A DNA stretch of 64,000 nucleotides from Cymbomonas tetramitiformis (Eukaryota; Chlorophyta; Pyramimonadophyceae; Pyramimonadales; Pyramimonadaceae). This document shows, piece by piece, positions 1 to 10,567 of this stretch (the stretch's first letter is position 1; each line of letters begins with the position of its first letter). The stretch spans positions 1 to 64,000 of the forward strand of contig LGRX02027793.1 in assembly GCA_001247695.2 (NCBI GenBank). Reading direction: 5' to 3'. Under the pieces are notes generated by a model. It worked only from the letters and a program-made list of their open reading frames with translations, had not been told where the DNA came from and did no database searches. A program made the position numbers and the translations under genes.

Positions 1-513
1 TGCTATTGCGTGTCATGCTATGCAGAATGTGTGTCGTCCATGCCGACGTCCGAGAACTGTTTGGAGAGCTCGCATGTGGATTTGTGGAGGGAGGTGGAAT
101 TGATGCCCGCAACGGGTGCGGGCGCGGCAAGGGTGCGGGAGTTGGTGGAGGAGTATGCGAGTGATGTGAGTGTAGCGGTGCGGCGCGGATGCATCATCGC
201 GGTCCACCGAGACCCGGCGGACCGCACACACGCCTACTACTTGGTGAAGGCGTTATCCGCCGTGACGGAGGTTGGACCTAGGGGGCGCCGAGATGACTAT
301 GGGCAATATTTTGCCCCGGGAGAATTTGTGGTTTCGGGGAGGTACTTTGAATGGGAAGATGCCGATGTGAGAGATGACTACATACTAGACACAAGTAAAA
401 AGTGCTTGATCTCTTGTGAAGCCGTGCGTGCAACCGATGTGCGCCTAGTTAAAGGAGGGGATGTGTACAAGATGCCTGCTGCCGAGCATGAGCGCGTGTT
501 ATCACTGTTGTAA
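1..513 (+). CDS. 3' part of an unknown protein-coding exon
   Basis: The frame is open from the left edge of the window to a TAA at 511-513, so the N-terminus lies outside. The visible N-terminal part is Cys-rich (CYCVSCYAEC). The middle has a compact folded-looking segment with YYLVKALS, DDYGQYFAPGEFVVSGRYFE and KKCLISCEAV. The order 'Tyr-rich strand, GEFVVSGRYFE, KKCLISCE' is loosely reminiscent of BAH or Tudor-like chromatin readers, but I cannot assign a family. GC content and third-position bias fall abruptly after the stop, where AT-rich DNA and a 348-bp satellite begin, which supports real coding. A GTG or ATG near position 10-15 could be mistaken for a start, but the frame is open upstream of it. 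Confidence 0.5.
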   Translation, partial: CYCVSCYAECVSSMPTSENCLESSHVDLWREVELMPATGAGAARVRELVEEYASDVSVAVRRGCIIAVHRDPADRTHAYYLVKALSAVTEVGPRGRRDDYGQYFAPGEFVVSGRYFEWEDADVRDDYILDTSKKCLISCEAVRATDVRLVKGGDVYKMPAAEHERVLSLL

Positions 514-595
514 TTTTTGCATTCAAATATATAGTATGGGATTTGGCATTCACAATGCAATAATGATAACATTTTTTGCATATTTATGCTCAAGC

Positions 596-1520
596 ATTTG
601 AACAAACTTGGGGCATCACAATTTTGATGTGACGCGCATGCATGCCAAGTGCAAAACATGATTTCCTGCGGTTTGCAGTGCCCAAAATGGCCCCGCACGA
701 CTACTCCAAAGCCCTAAATGTCAAAAATAACATTTTTGAGTTTGTCTAAACCTTCTCCAAACTTCTCCAAAAATATCAAGCCGTATAACAACATTTACCG
801 AAATTATGCACTTTCTAGCGGACCCCGCATACGCGAAACCCCTGCTCTCACCGCCAATATTTCACCCGCCAGCAACCCTAAGTCCCTAAAATCTTGGCTA
901 TGCAACTTTCAAGTGCCTTCAACTAACTTGGTGCACCTCCCCAAACTCGGCGGTGACCTTTTATCAACACATTCATGCGACGCGCATGCATGCCAAGTGC
1001 AAAACACGATTTCCTGCGGTTTGCAGTGCCCAAAATGGCCCCGCACGACTACTCCAAAACCCTAAATGTCAAAATTTTATATTTTTGAGTTTGTCTAAAC
1101 CTTCTCCAAACTTCTCCAAAAATATCAAGCCGTATAACAACATTTTCCGAAATTATGCACTTTATAGCGGACCCCGCATACGCGAAACCCCTGCTCTCAC
1201 CGCCAATATTTCACCCGCCAGCAACCCTAAAACCCTAAAATCTTGGCTATGCAACTTTCAAGTGCCTTCAACTAACTTGGTGCACCTCCCCAAACTCGGC
1301 GGTGACCTTTTATCAACACATTCATGCGACGCGCATGCATGCCAAGTGCAAAACACGATTTCCTGCGGTTTGCCGTGACCAAAATGGCCCCGCACGACTA
1401 CTCCTAAACCCTAAATGTCAAAATTTTAGATTTTTGAGTTTGTCCAAACCTTCTCCAAACTTCTCCAAAAATATCAAGCCGTATAATAACATTTTCCGAA
1501 ATTATGCACTTAAGTATGTA
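596..1520. repeat. 348-bp satellite, about 2.7 copies
   Basis: Near-identical blocks recur with a period of about 348 bp. The phrase beginning cctaaatgtcaaaa occurs near 713, 1063 and 1411, and the block with gacgcgcatgcatgcc recurs near 631, 978 and 1328. The first copy is partial. Reading frames of 92-141 codons across it are repeat by-products. Each unit contains a single ccctaaa, which is not a telomeric array. Confidence 0.9.
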
Positions 1521-1629
1521 ACCCCCGTATGTAACCCCCGTCCACCCACGCGTGCCACATGCCTTATCTCCCATACTTAACCATACATGACCACTTCCGC
1601 GACTCAGATGGGATGGATTGACTGTTTTT

Positions 1630-2620
1630 TGTACTCACCCATATGGTGCGCGATTCCTATAGTTTAGCATTTTTGAGAACCAATTTTCATGTTGAGAATC
1701 CGATATTTGATGTCCACATATGTCAGTTGCATGTTACCACAACCCTAATTTGGGTTTAAAGGTCCCAAAATGGACTCAAATTGCAGTTTTAGCCACATTT
1801 TAGCAACTTTCACCTTGATTGCGCCCATATGGGGCGCGATTCCTACGGTCTAACATTTTTGAGAACCAATTTTGATGTTAAGAATCCGATATTTGATGTC
1901 CACATATGTCAGTTGCATGTTACCACAGCCCTAATTTGGGGTTTAAGGTCCCAAAATGGACTCAAATTGCAGTTTTAGCCACATTTTAGCAACTTTCACC
2001 TTGATTGCGCCCATATGGGGCGCGATTCCTACGGTCTAGCATTTTTGAGAACCAATTTTGATGTTGAGAATCCGATATTTGATGTCCACATATGTCAGTT
2101 GCATGTTACCACAACCCTAATTTGGGTTTAAAGGTCCCAAAATGGACTCAAATTGCAGTTTTAGCCACATTTTAGCAACTTTCACCTTGATTGCGCCCAT
2201 ATGGGGCGCGATTCCTACGGTCTAGCATTTTTGAGAACCAAATTTTCATGTTGAGAATTCGATATTTGATGTCCGCACATGTCAGTTGCATGGTACAATA
2301 ACCCGAATTTGGGGTTTAAGGTCCCAAAATGGACTCAAATTGCAGTTTTAGCCACATTTTAGCAACTTTCACCTTGATAGCGCTCATATGGGGCGCGATT
2401 CCTACGGTCTAGCATTTTGAATAACCAATTTATATGTTGAGAATCCGATATTCGATGTCCGCATATGTCAGTTGCATGGTACAATAACCCGAATTTGGGG
2501 TTTAAGGTCCCAAAATGGACTCAAATTGCAGTTTTAGCCACATTTTAGCAACTTTCACCTTGATAGCGCTCATATGGGGCGCGATTCCTACGGTCTAGCA
2601 TTTTTGAGAACTAACTTTCA
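1630..2620. repeat. 187-bp satellite, about 5.3 copies
   Basis: The marker gcgcgattcct recurs near 1648, 1832, 2019, 2206, 2393 and 2580, giving a period close to 187 bp. Units differ by a few per cent and the last one breaks off at about 2620. It directly follows the 348-bp satellite but shares no obvious sequence with it. Confidence 0.9.
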
Positions 2621-3360
2621 TGTTGGTGGTGACAACTCCGAGATGGAGGATGGTGGAGATGAGACGACATGGGTTGTGTATGCTCTATACGCATGTCGCC
2701 CTCGCGGCGGCCTCGTGTTGGCATCGGATGCGGATCGGTGTCATTCCACCGGAATTTTTGTTCACTGCATGCATTGCCTGTTAATTTTGCATCGGCCGCG
2801 TCGACATGAGCATAACCGCGTTGCTCTCCCCGCAGCGGAGGTCCGAGGTGCTACAAGCGGGCATCACGCAGCTTTCGCCGTTGCAATAAGTGAACGTGCA
2901 ATGGGCCCTTTATTATGAGTGTGATAAACACCTCAGAGGATAGGGAATTGATGTTATTTGTGGTTATGATTTATGCATGTTAAAATCTTCCCATATTCAC
3001 ACGATCGCGTAGACGCGTACGTAATCGGATCAGACAGGATGAAGCGGATGGCCACTCGTTTATTATTTGTGCAGCGGTGATTATAAAAATATTCATCTCA
3101 TCAAGCGATCAGAGGAATTCGTCACAATCTATCCATCAATGAAGATATCAAACTATGTTGAAATGCTTACTACTCATCATAGCATTATGTATGGCAAGAT
3201 GCCATGACGTGAGTTATTGGATCGCCCATCTCACATCCATGGGTTTATAACATAAAACACATTTTATGTTCTCGCTCCTCGCCAGCATAACAACATACTC
3301 GACCTCTGTGTGTTCACATTGAGTGTGTCTATGTCAATGTTACTTGTTGCCACTTTTGCT
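2621..3360. other. Unannotated spacer
   Basis: A moderately GC-rich stretch (2621-2920) can be read open on the plus strand for about 100 codons. Its start lies inside the satellite and I recognise no domain. From 2920 to 3360 the sequence is AT-rich without repeats, RNA gene or supported exon. Confidence 0.4.
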
Positions 3361-3412
3361 CTACTCTCGATGACATGGTCTACAAGTGCATAATATATAC
3401 TCGTGCCGCGGA

Positions 3413-3895
3413 TCAAACTTTCCTCTTGTTGCCTCGGCCACGAGCAACAACTTGCGGTGTGGCCGCAGATGATGTAGTTTCTCCTGGCCCTTTGCCTCGC
3501 CCACGAGCAACAGGTGGCTGTGCAGCCGCAGATGATGCAACTCTCCCTCGCCCCTTGCCTCGGCCACGAGCAGCAACTTGCGGCACCGCCGTTGATGACG
3601 ATGCAGCTTCGCCTCGGCCCTTGCCTCGTCCACGAGCAACAGGTGGCTGTGCAGCCGCAGATGATGCAACTCCCCCTCGCCCCTTGCCTCGGCCACGAGC
3701 AGCAACTTGCGGCACCGCCGTTGATGACGATGCAGCTTCGCCTCGGCCCTTGCCTCGTCCACGAGCTACAAGTGGTTGTGCAGCCGCAGATGATGCAACT
3801 CCCCCTCGCCCCTTGCCTCGGCCACGAGCAGCAACTTGCGGCACCGCCGTTGATGACGATGCAGCTTCGAAAAATATACGAAAAATATGAATGAG
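3413..3895 (-). CDS. Repeated basic RGRGKGRG reading frame (possible 3' exon)
   Basis: A 126-bp unit is repeated about 3.5 times; each unit itself holds two related 63-bp halves. On the minus strand it encodes alternating Ala/Ser-rich linkers and basic blocks of the type VARGRGKGRG, ending in RGRGNKRKV and then a stop. RGRGKGRG blocks resemble AT-hook or GAR-like nucleic-acid-binding tails. Because 126 is a multiple of three, other frames are open too, so openness alone is weak evidence. It lies downstream of, and in the same orientation as, the three-exon gene at 5438-6650 and could be an alternative C-terminal exon. A joining phase could not be established. Confidence 0.35.
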   Translation of the reverse strand, partial: LIHIFRIFFEAASSSTAVPQVAARGRGKGRGGVASSAAAQPLVARGRGKGRGEAASSSTAVPQVAARGRGKGRGGVASSAAAQPPVARGRGKGRGEAASSSTAVPQVAARGRGKGRGRVASSAAAQPPVARGRGKGPGETTSSAATPQVVARGRGNKRKV

Positions 3896-3949
3896 CAAAA
3901 TAATCTTGATTATTATTGTTGTGAACATAACTTCATCATTATTATGCAA

Positions 3950-5170
3950 CTTTCCCCCGGATCATTTCATACACACACACACACACACATATATGTATAT
4001 ATATATATATACATATTATATCACTCTAAAAACACCATATATATATATATATATGGCCCTGGAAGACTAATGAAACTCCATAATGAAAATTATTTTTTCC
4101 AAAAGTGTGCCGTGTGCGCGTGTGTGACCTTGCTCATGCATTTGTATCGTGGATGGATACATATTGTTATATATGTGTGTATGTGTGGTGCGGCCTGTGT
4201 GGTTTTAGCATGTTTCATATATTACGCATGCTCGGATTTGCTATGCGTGCATGTATAGGCTGTGGCATAATTGTCATTGTGAACATCACTGCATCATTAT
4301 TAGGCAACTTGCCCCCGGAGAATTTTCCATCCATATTTGTTGGCAATGTGATTCTAGACTTCATCAAAACCCAGCAAAATAATTAAGTAATCAACCTTGT
4401 TTTGTTTTTGTGCAGTGTTGTGTGTGTGTGTGCGCGCGCGTGCGCACGCGCGTGTGAACATGCTTGTGCGGCATGTGTATGAATGGATGCATATTACTGT
4501 GTGGGGGGGTGTGGCTTTGTGTGCAGGCTGTGTGGCTTTAGCAACTTGTCTAAATTAGGCATGCTCGGATTTGCTATGTACATTTGTATAGTAGTAGGTT
4601 GCATAAACTAAATTGTGTATGCTTGGATTTGCTATGTATACTATCTTGTATATAAGCTGTATATACAAGTAGTATACATAGCAAATCCAACCACACTTCT
4701 ATTTTAGAAAAGTTGCTAAAGCCACACAACATAATACAGCCTATACAAGATAGTATACAGAGAAAATCCAAGCATGCTTAATTTAGAAAAAAAATGCTAT
4801 ATCACCCATGCAGCCTATACAAGTATACATAGTAAATCCAGGCCTACATAATTTAGAAAATTTGCTACTAAAGACACAACATATTACAGTATATGCACGA
4901 GATAGTATACCTAGTAAATCCAAGTATAAGTATACACATTGTGATATATCACAGCCTATACAAGTATACATACTCAATCCAAGCATACATAATTTAGAAA
5001 AGTTGCTACATCGCAGTCTACACAAGTATACAACATAGCAAGTACACGCGTACTTAATTTAGAAATTATGCTAAAGCCACACAGCCCGCAACACATAACA
5101 ATATTCATTCATCCATACACACACACACACACGCGCGCGCGCACACACACGCACACACACATATTTAAGT
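3950..5170. repeat. Microsatellites and imperfect inverted repeats
   Basis: (CA)n and (TA)n runs occur at about 3971-4060 and 5111-5165, and (TG/CG)n at 4418-4450. Between them a phrase containing ggatttgctatgtatac recurs in both orientations. It is direct near 4215, 4565 and 4622 and inverted near 4675, 4755, 4830, 4905 and 4975, with a dyad centre near 4655. The phrase ctttagcaactt with taaattagg also appears inverted. No gene is supported; the structure could extrude hairpins or be a decayed foldback element. Confidence 0.65.
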
Positions 5171-5295
5171 ATTTTGCAATCTGCAACTACACGCATACAC
5201 TTACACACAATGCGTGGTGGTAAGCCAGAGTGAATACTAATGTGTACACTTACACACATGAGCACACATGAGCACACACATTATCACGAGCTTAC

Positions 5296-5437
5296 CTTGA
5301 GGTTTGCTTCCGCTGAAATCTCCACCTTGACGATAGTACCAAGTCCGATGCCCCCAAACATCCAGCATCGGAGCATATTTGATTCTGGCCCACCCTCTCG
5401 CTGCTTGACACCGTATTTCGATTGAAGATGAATGCTA
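5296..5437 (-). other. Coding-like extension ending at a GT donor
   Basis: Immediately downstream of the stop of the three-exon gene, the minus strand is open in a shifted frame containing MLRCWMFGGIGLGTIVKVE and ends at a strong 5' splice site (CTCAAG|gtaagc, boundary 5296). It looks like real coding sequence. Either an alternative acceptor upstream joins it to the gene, or a frameshift separates it from exon 3. Acceptor-like CAGs exist at several positions and I cannot choose between them. Confidence 0.45.
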
Positions 5438-6650
5438 TCAAGCTGTGTATTTTCGGGCAATTTGTGTATGTGGAATCCGCTGAATGTCGTCGATCTCAGC
5501 AGGCGTTAACAACTGCTTGCATAATGCATCGATGTCTATCTTCGTGGTGCCATCCATTATGTCAGCTACCATTCGCAGTCCTGCCATCTGCACTGCATGC
5601 TTCTCTTCTAGCAGCACGGTGCATGCAGCATCAAGTTCTGTTCAAAAAGAAACCACGGAATATATCATCTTATTAGCACGTATAACCATCGATGCATGGT
5701 GGTAAGTCAGCATCAAAGTTAATAACACATATGTGTGCGTGCATGTAATGAGCGTGGACCTACCTCGGATACGATGTTTGTCGGCGTGCGACACGGAGTG
5801 CATTGCGTTGATCGCCTCACATTGTTTATGAGATATATACTCCCCAACTTCTTTGTAACTAGATAATGGTGTCGCAGTGTCATGTGGAGATGTCACCTCC
5901 ACATTTACATCTGATGCAACTACCTTCAGCAGTGGTCGTTTGCGCGGTGTGGTAGTCGTCACTTCGAAAGTAGCACGAGCTGAACTTCGAAGCTCCCTTT
6001 CATGCAACACCTCTGCAGCCGTGTCGATGGCAGTCGTGGCAATGTTATTGGCGGTATGCTCTTGGGCTGCAACATATCCGATCACCGGCACCGCGTCATG
6101 TCGCCGCATACAACTGACACAATGCGCAATCTCTGCATGGTGCGCATATGATTGTGCATAGGTACACGGACGACGCGCGTATTATTACCATTATTATAGA
6201 GCGCATACGTTGCCATTATGTCCACAATTAACATCTGCCGTACCAATATGATAATTCACAATAAGCGTGTGCATGCGTACCATCATCGGCTGTGCAACTT
6301 TCCGATCTTGAACGGCCTCTCCTTGTTAACCACTTCGCGGGGAGTTGATTAGTTGCAGCGTCATCGCCGTCTGTCTCAACTATCAATTGTCGCTCTACAT
6401 TGATGATAAAATTACTGTCCGAAGCCGAGAAAGCAGATACGCCATTCTTTCTACGATCCCGCAACGTCGGCGCATCAGTTTGTATTATTGAAGTCGGAGC
6501 TCCGCGTGGATGTCGCCAGTCGTGATCAAAAGGAGGTTGCTGGGGCAACAAGTGCGCGTTGCTGCAACCTGCCTGCTTAGAGACACAGCGCGAACACTTA
6601 TCGTTGGCCGCAAAGTTTAGGATAGAACACGCCTTTCTATTGCTCGCCAT
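5438..6650 (-). CDS. Three-exon gene, 312-aa protein with Cys-rich N-terminus
   Basis: Exon 1 is 6650-6281 (ATG, MASNRKACS), exon 2 is 6132-5764 and exon 3 is 5637-5438 (TGA). The donors are GATGATG|gtacgc and ATCCGAG|gtaggt; the acceptors are ccatgcag|AG and ttgaacag|AA. Both introns (148 and 126 bp) interrupt a codon after its first base, giving GAG and GAA (Glu) on splicing, so 939 nt read cleanly. The N-terminus has closely spaced cysteines (CSILNFAANDKCSRCVSKQ, then GC), and exon 2 begins with HCVSCMRRH, suggesting zinc binding. Exon 2 has a basic TPRKRPLLK stretch. Exon 3 is helical and acidic (LLEEKHAVQMAGLRMVADIM). I recognise no family; a nuclear or mobile-element-associated role is possible. 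Coding-like sequence continues past the stop to a donor at 5296, so this C-terminus may be one of two. Confidence 0.65.
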
Positions 6651-7350
6651 ATCAGTTGCGAATAGGTTCGGCTACACGACAACAACTATGCGGCAAAATC
6701 GCGCATACCGCCATTTGCGTATGCGCCATTGACGCTCGGCTTTGACACGCTCATGCGCGAAAATTCTCGAGAGACTGCCTCTAAAAAGATTGCAGAAGCT
6801 TACGAAGTAATGCCGTGCATGGCGCTCGCGAATTCAAGCAACCGGCTTAACAGTGGCTTCACAGTGGCTATCGGCTTCAACGTAAGCTTCTGTAAGCCAA
6901 GCACTCAGGAATTTATAAATTCGCGCCAATTCGGCGTTTCAGGCACCGTGTAATTATTGGTTCGAACATACCCCCCCCTTCGCACCCGACCATCGTCCCA
7001 ATTCGGCGTGTGGGGACCAGTACAACATCCATCCCATCTGAGTCGCGGAAGTGGTCACATAAGCGGAAACTTAAATCGCTTATATCTCACGATCTAGAAA
7101 ATCAGAAGTTTTTTGTAAAGTCGACCTCGCGTAAGACATACCTTGATTTGGGGTGCACACACACACACACATACTCTATTATATACACCATGTCGCACCG
7201 CGCACGGGGACACCACGCATAAAACAATGACACCTACTAAGTTGGCCCTGGAAAACTGCAGGACGATATCAGCTACCACGGATGGAAACACATTCATACA
7301 CACATATATGTACATATGCACACCTAAAGATTTTGAGATGTGATGTTGGT
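6651..7350. other. Upstream region of the three-exon gene
   Basis: This holds the presumed divergent promoter region just above the ATG at 6650. No TATA box or other motif stands out. A short CA microsatellite (7158-7172) and a C-run (6969-6977) are present. No exon or repeat is supported. Confidence 0.4.
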
Positions 7351-8045
7351 CCACGAAAGTCGTCCGTCCGCCCGGTCCGCCCGGTCCGTCCACTCCGTCC
7401 ACAGTGGACGGACCGGCCGGACGGAGTGGACGGACGGACGGACGGAGTGGACCAAACATTCTTAACATTCTAAGATTTCGCAAATTAGGGCTCCCATACT
7501 TAAACCCATACTTAAGGAGTGTAACGCGTCGGCCCGCGTCGACGCCTGCGTTTTCCCATACTTAAGAAAATTTATTTATTTTTCTTCATACTTAAGGAAT
7601 ATACACTAACTCCCCCCTTCCCCCCTAACCAGGGACTCAGGGGGTATAACCCAGTCGTATGCGAGTGTCAAACGTGCGTCAGAGAGACGAACCTAACCAC
7701 AGAGCTTGACAATCGTATACGATTGTCAAACGTGAGTCAAGCAGTAACCCTGTGATTTTTTGTTTCATATTTTTTGGGCATTCACACAGAGCTTGACAAT
7801 CGTATACGATTGTCAAACGTGAGTCAGGCAGTAGCCCTGTGATTTTTTGTTTGATATTTTTTGGGCATTCACGGATGATGCCATGCGCGACAGTCACAAT
7901 GGTGTGGCGTACATAGTCCCCCCCGACGGTTCCAGGATTCCGGCGGTTCCGAGTTCGGCCTACGCTTTTCGGTCTATACGGGCTATAGAAATTATTAATG
8001 AACACGCGATACAGTTCTGGCAATCGTGTACGATTGTCGAACTGT
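7351..8045 (+). repeat. Left arm of foldback element
   Basis: Matches 10020-10567 in inverted orientation. The innermost shared block is the one with gaacacgcgatacagttctg (left, near 8000) versus its complement near 10045. It contains a direct duplication of about 87 bp (7700-7785 and 7787-7872), each with one palindrome site. Confidence 0.75.
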
Positions 8046-8429
8046 TTCAAAACCCTCTATTATAATACAAGCTGCGAGATACAAGTGGTAGTCCTCCCCC
8101 CCCAACTTCATTTCGAACTCGAGTCCAAGTCGGTGAAGGTCGTAGAGGAGGTGGGCGAGATTTTTCATAAAAAAAAAGCTCGTCTTATTGTTATAAGTAA
8201 AATAGAAATTATAATCCGTCACAGTAGTCTGCTTCGTACTTGCTAACTACTGCAAGGAAACTCCACGACACCTGCTTCAATGTCGGAGTGAATGCGCATC
8301 AAAGCCCGGTAGAGGCTATAAATTGGCATCTGAACTGGTCTGACAAGTTTTGGCGTAACATCGATTTTCCTGCGAATCCTGCGATATCTCGTGCGAATAA
8401 ACAAGGCAGCGACTACGCCAGGCTCGGAC

Positions 8430-9290
8430 ACAGTTTTGACAATCGTGCACGATTGTCAAAACTGACCACGACGTCAGGCTCGGACTAGCTTTTGACAATC
8501 GTGTACGATTGTCAAAGCTTGCGACTACGAAAGGGGGCCGGACCTAGCGCCCAAGCTTGACAATCGTATACGATTGTCACGCGTGAGTCAGGGGGCCGGA
8601 CCTAGCGCCCAAGCTTCACAATCGTATACGATTGTCACGCGTGAGTCAGGGGGCCGGACCTAGTAGCGCCCAAGCTTCACAATCGTATACGATTGTCACG
8701 CGTGAGTTAGGGGACCGGTCAAAGCTTGCGACTACGGCAGGCTCGGACTCAGCTTTGACAATCGTATACGATTGTCAAAGCTTGCGACTACGGCAGGCTC
8801 GGACTCAGCTTTGACAATCGTATACGATTGTCAAAGCTTGCGACTACGGCAGGCTCGGACTCAGCTTTGACAATCGTATACGATTGTCAAAGCTTGCGAC
8901 TACGGCAGTCTCGGACTCAGCTTTGACAATCGTATACGATTGTCAAAGCTTGCGACTACGGCAGGCTCGGACTCAGCTTTGACAATCGTATACGATTGTC
9001 AAAGCTTGCGACTACGGCAGGCTCGGACTCCGAAGCTTTGACAATCGTATACGATTGTCAAAGCCGGCGACGTTTTTTTAAGTCTAATTCTTGAGTCTGT
9101 ATAGAAAAGCTGGGTTTGACAATCGTATACGATTGTCAAAGCTGGCGACGTTTTTTTTAATTTTTAATTCTTGTCTGCATAAAAGCTGGGTTTGACAATC
9201 GTACACGATTGTCAAAGCTGGCGACGGTTTCTTTTTTGTGTGTCTAATTCTTTCAGAGTCTGTAGAAAAGCTGGTTTTGACAATCGAATT
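8430..9290. repeat. Array of 20-bp palindromes GACAATCGTATACGATTGTC
   Basis: About 14 copies of the perfect or near-perfect palindrome lie here. They are regularly spaced at about 56 bp between 8758 and 9000, with identical spacers containing cttgcgactacggcaggctc. Spacing and spacer sequence differ at the edges (8559-8700 and 9040-9290). Four or five more copies lie in the arms (near 7709, 7796, 8021, 10028 and 10206). Central variants are TATA, TGTA, TACA and TGCA, while the CAATCG half-sites are conserved. This conservation of dyads suggests a dimeric protein-binding site or repeated cruciform. Confidence 0.85.
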
Positions 9291-9299
9291 TGCGAATTT

Positions 9300-10019
9300 C
9301 AAAGTTGACTAAACTTCACTATATCATGTGCGGAATGCAATCTTTATGCATACATTCTTCGAAAAATTTAGCACGGTTTTGCCCCATTCTTTTTATTTTT
9401 TAGGTTCTTCATGCATACTTTCTTCGAAAAATTTAGCACCGGTTTGCCCCATTCATTTTGTTTTTTAGGTTATTCATGCATACATTCTTCGAAAAAGTTA
9501 GCACCGGTTTGCCCGGCATTCATTTTGTTTTTTGGGTTATTGCTGCAAACATTCTTCGAAAAATTTAGGGGGGTATTCATGGTTGCAGGCTTTTTGGGGG
9601 TCTAACGTCTAAGTCTTTCAGAGTCTGCGGAAAAGCTGGTTTTGACAATCAGATTGATATTCAGATTTTTTACATCTGTCATTTTGCTCTACGTTAGATT
9701 TCCATTTTCAAAATTTGCTAATTTTGCTCTACGCTAGATTTCAGATTTCCTTTTTTGGAATGCTTGATTTCAGAGTTTTTACATCTGTCATTTCGCTCTA
9801 CGTTAGATTTCCTTTTTCAAATTTTGCTAATTTTGCTACGCTAGATTTCAGATTTCATTTTTGGAATGCTTGATTTCAGATTTTTACATCGTCATTTTGC
9901 TCTACGTTAGATTTCAAAACTGGTTCGGACCCCCCCCCACCCCCCCATATTATTGTTGTGGGGTTCGGTGTAAATTTTTTACTAACAACAAAACAATTAC
10001 AAATAAATTCGTTTGGGAA
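9300..10019. repeat. AT-rich degenerate tandem blocks inside the foldback element
   Basis: A block with cattcttcgaaaaatttagc and ggtttgccc recurs near 9353, 9418, 9480 and 9548. A second block with gctctacgttagatttc recurs near 9687, 9730, 9795 and 9900. No coding sequence is seen. Confidence 0.6.
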
Positions 10020-10567
10020 ACATTTATGACAATCGTACACGATTGTCAGAACTGTGTATCGCGTGTTCATTAACAATTTCTATATAGCCCGTATAGACCG
10101 GACTAGGAAAGAATGGGAAATGATCCTCCTAAAGGCCTCAAGCGATTTAAATATTGCCAAGGAGGGCATGGGCCGATGCAAAAAATCACAGGGTTACTCA
10201 CGTTTGACAATCGTATACGATTGTCAAGCTCTGTCCTTGGGTTCGTCTCTCTGACGCACGTTTGACACTCGCATACGACTGGGTTATACCCCCTGAGTCC
10301 CTGATTAGGGGGGGGAGGGGGGAGTCAGTGTATATTCCTTAAGTATGCAGAAAAAAAATTAAATTTTCTTAAGTATGTGAAAACGCAGGCGTCGACGCGG
10401 GCTGACGCGTTACCCTCCTTAAGTATGGGCTTAAGTATGGGCTTAAGTATGGGCTTAAGTATGGGAGCCCTATTTTGCGAAACGTTAGAATGTTAAGAAT
10501 GTTTGGTCCACTCCGTCCGTCCACTCCGTCCACAGTGGACGGACCGGACGGACGGACGGACGGAGTG
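10020..10567 (-). repeat. Right arm of foldback element
   Basis: Reverse complement of the left arm. It includes a 12-bp block cttaagtatggg repeated four times (10421-10466), which occurs only twice in the left arm, so the arms have diverged by slippage. Confidence 0.75.

Larger units (their letters stand above)
7351..10567. mobile_element. Foldback element with long inverted arms and palindrome array
   Basis: Both ends carry ggtccac followed by runs of (gtcc)n/(ggac)n around the palindromic core ccgtccacagtggacgg. The left arm then reads agggctcccatacttaa, cgcgtcgacgcctgcg, ccctgagtccc and acgattgtcaaacgt. The right arm has the same blocks in reverse complement and reverse order. No transposase frame was found between the arms, so it is probably non-autonomous. 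A target duplication is unclear (gat-like bases on both sides). Confidence 0.8.

Noticed and set aside
596..1520. Telomeric repeats (ccctaaa)
   Set aside because: Only one ccctaaa occurs per 348-bp unit; there is no tandem telomere array.
2574..2918. 114-codon plus-strand gene
   Set aside because: It starts inside the 187-bp satellite, has no recognised motif and no supporting splice or promoter signal.
8430..9290. CRISPR-like array (regularly spaced palindromic repeats)
   Set aside because: The spacers are identical to each other rather than unique, the element has long inverted arms, and the surroundings are eukaryotic with spliceosomal introns.
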